Source of the DNA: DATIRA01 sp963766505
GTDB lineage: Bacteria; Pseudomonadota; Gammaproteobacteria; Steroidobacterales; Steroidobacteraceae
Assembly (NCBI GenBank): GCA_963766505.1
Contig: CAVYAL010000004.1
Span: 226,812-290,811 of the forward strand
Length of the DNA stretch: 64,000 nt
Direction: 5' to 3'
How positions within the stretch are numbered: the first letter of the stretch is position 1; every line of letters starts with the position of its first letter. Below, in pieces: positions 63,298 through 64,000 of the stretch. The position numbers and the translations under genes were made by a program. A model generated the notes under the pieces. It did not search any database. It saw only the letters and a program-made list of their open reading frames with translations, and had not been told where the DNA came from.

Positions 63298-64000
63298 ATG
63301 AATCCCCCACCCAAGCCGGCCAGCCTCGGCACGGCGGTCGCCAAGGGCGCCGCGTGGACGGTGTCGTTCCGCATGGCGGACCGCGTCCGTCGGCCTCGTG
63401 AGCACGCTGATTCTTGCGCGCCTGCTCGCACCGGACGATTTCGGCCTGATCGCGATGGCGATGACGCTGATTGGACTGGTGGACGTGATCACGGTCGGGG
63501 AATTCAGCAGCGCCATCATCCAGAAACCCGACGCGCAGCGCGACCACTATGACACCGCTTGGACGCTCAACGCGCTGTTCGGCCTGACCGCCGCGACGCT
63601 GCTGATCGCACTCGCGCATCCGACGGCGGCGTTCTTCAAGGAACCGCGCCTCGTTTTCGTCATCTACGCGTTGAGCCTGCTCCCGGTCCTGGACGGGCTC
63701 TTCAACATTGGCTGCGTCGATTTTCGCAAGCACCTGCAGTTCCGCAAGGACTTCGCGCTGCAGGTCGGCCGCAAGCTGAGCGGGTTCATCGTCGTGGTGC
63801 CGCTCGCTTTCATCACGCGCAGCTACTGGGCGCTCGTGCTCGGCATGATCGCCGGCCGCGCCGGCGGCCTGGCGCTGTCCTACTTCCTGCATCCGTTCCG
63901 CCCGCGCCTCAGCGTCACCTCCGCACGGAGCCTGTTCGGCTTTTCCGGCTGGCTGATGGTCAACAACGCGCTGACGTTTCTGAACCTGCGCGGCGCTCAC
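63298..64000 (+). pseudogene. Oligosaccharide flippase (MATE/Wzx type), partial and frame disrupted
   Basis: ATG 63298 begins MNPPPKPASLGTAVAKGAAW and TVSFRMADR. One extra base near 63390 shifts the frame; the family sequence resumes as SVGLVSTLILARLLAPDDFG and runs to the window edge with LIAMAMTLIGLVDVITVGEF and IIQKPDAQRDHYDTAWTLN, typical of polysaccharide flippases. It would export lipid-linked repeats made in the adjoining cluster. The 3' end is outside the window. Confidence 0.82.

Overview
The window is GC-rich DNA from a gammaproteobacterium. The evidence is the linked run lpxD-skp-bamA-rseP-dxr-cdsA-uppS-frr-pyrH-tsf-rpsB, divergent from map-glnD-dapC-dapD, together with glrK/qseG/glrR, dusA, srkA and typA. 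A PEP-CTERM protein and HPr-rel-A genes suggest an environmental, exopolysaccharide-making lineage (Steroidobacterales, Nevskiales or Woeseiales-like). That placement is inference.

Layout. 1-10646: outer membrane assembly, isoprenoid/phospholipid synthesis and translation genes on the minus strand, ending in a structured rpsB leader and a promoter that overlaps the divergent map promoter. 10696-16734: map, glnD, dapC, dapD. 16853-21689: phoU and the pst phosphate transporter under a Pho box, inserted between dapD and dapE. 21758-28533: dapE, dsbB, a second phoU, a porin with its own Pho-box-like promoter, phoR, phoB, tsaB. 28691-32032: DinG/YoaA helicase, a secreted protein, a phasin with a lysine-rich tail. 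32270-39197: pckG, a DUF559 nuclease between repeat arrays, a cyclase-FHA protein, dusA, a ybdK-type ligase and N-formylglutamate amidohydrolase. 39413-45957: a GGDEF-EAL protein behind a perfect CRP-type site, purU, typA. 46178-52034: orphan CopG antitoxin, two lipoproteins, galE, a VapBC pair, srkA. 52142-56583: a glrK-qseG-glrR signalling locus split by a second VapBC pair. 56762-64000: a PEP-CTERM protein behind a sigma-54 promoter, then nucleotidyltransferase, HprK-like kinase, PqqD-like protein and Tat-signal protein, and divergently a FemAB-like transferase, an ATP-grasp enzyme and a flippase.

Three short-repeat families run through the accessory half: about 30 copies of a CCCTCTCCC-GGGAGAGGG palindrome in nine arrays, a CAAATAAATCTGTCCCCTTT element, and ATAGGGG/ATAGCGG repeats. 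They sit mostly against the 3' ends of genes, and two genes take their last codons from them. One palindrome array lies in frame inside the ATPase domain of the GlrK-like kinase. The GlrR partner has lost the GAFTGA loop and Walker B acids. The PEP-CTERM/HPr-rel-A segment is the most likely place for an undescribed pathway: an RRE-like protein, an HPr-kinase-like protein and a nucleotidyltransferase beside a possible Tat-exported substrate.

Several genes (pstA, phoB, phoR, the PEP-CTERM gene, the ATP-grasp gene, the flippase) carry single-base frame breaks clustered in a few places. Sequence alone cannot tell assembly error from gene decay.
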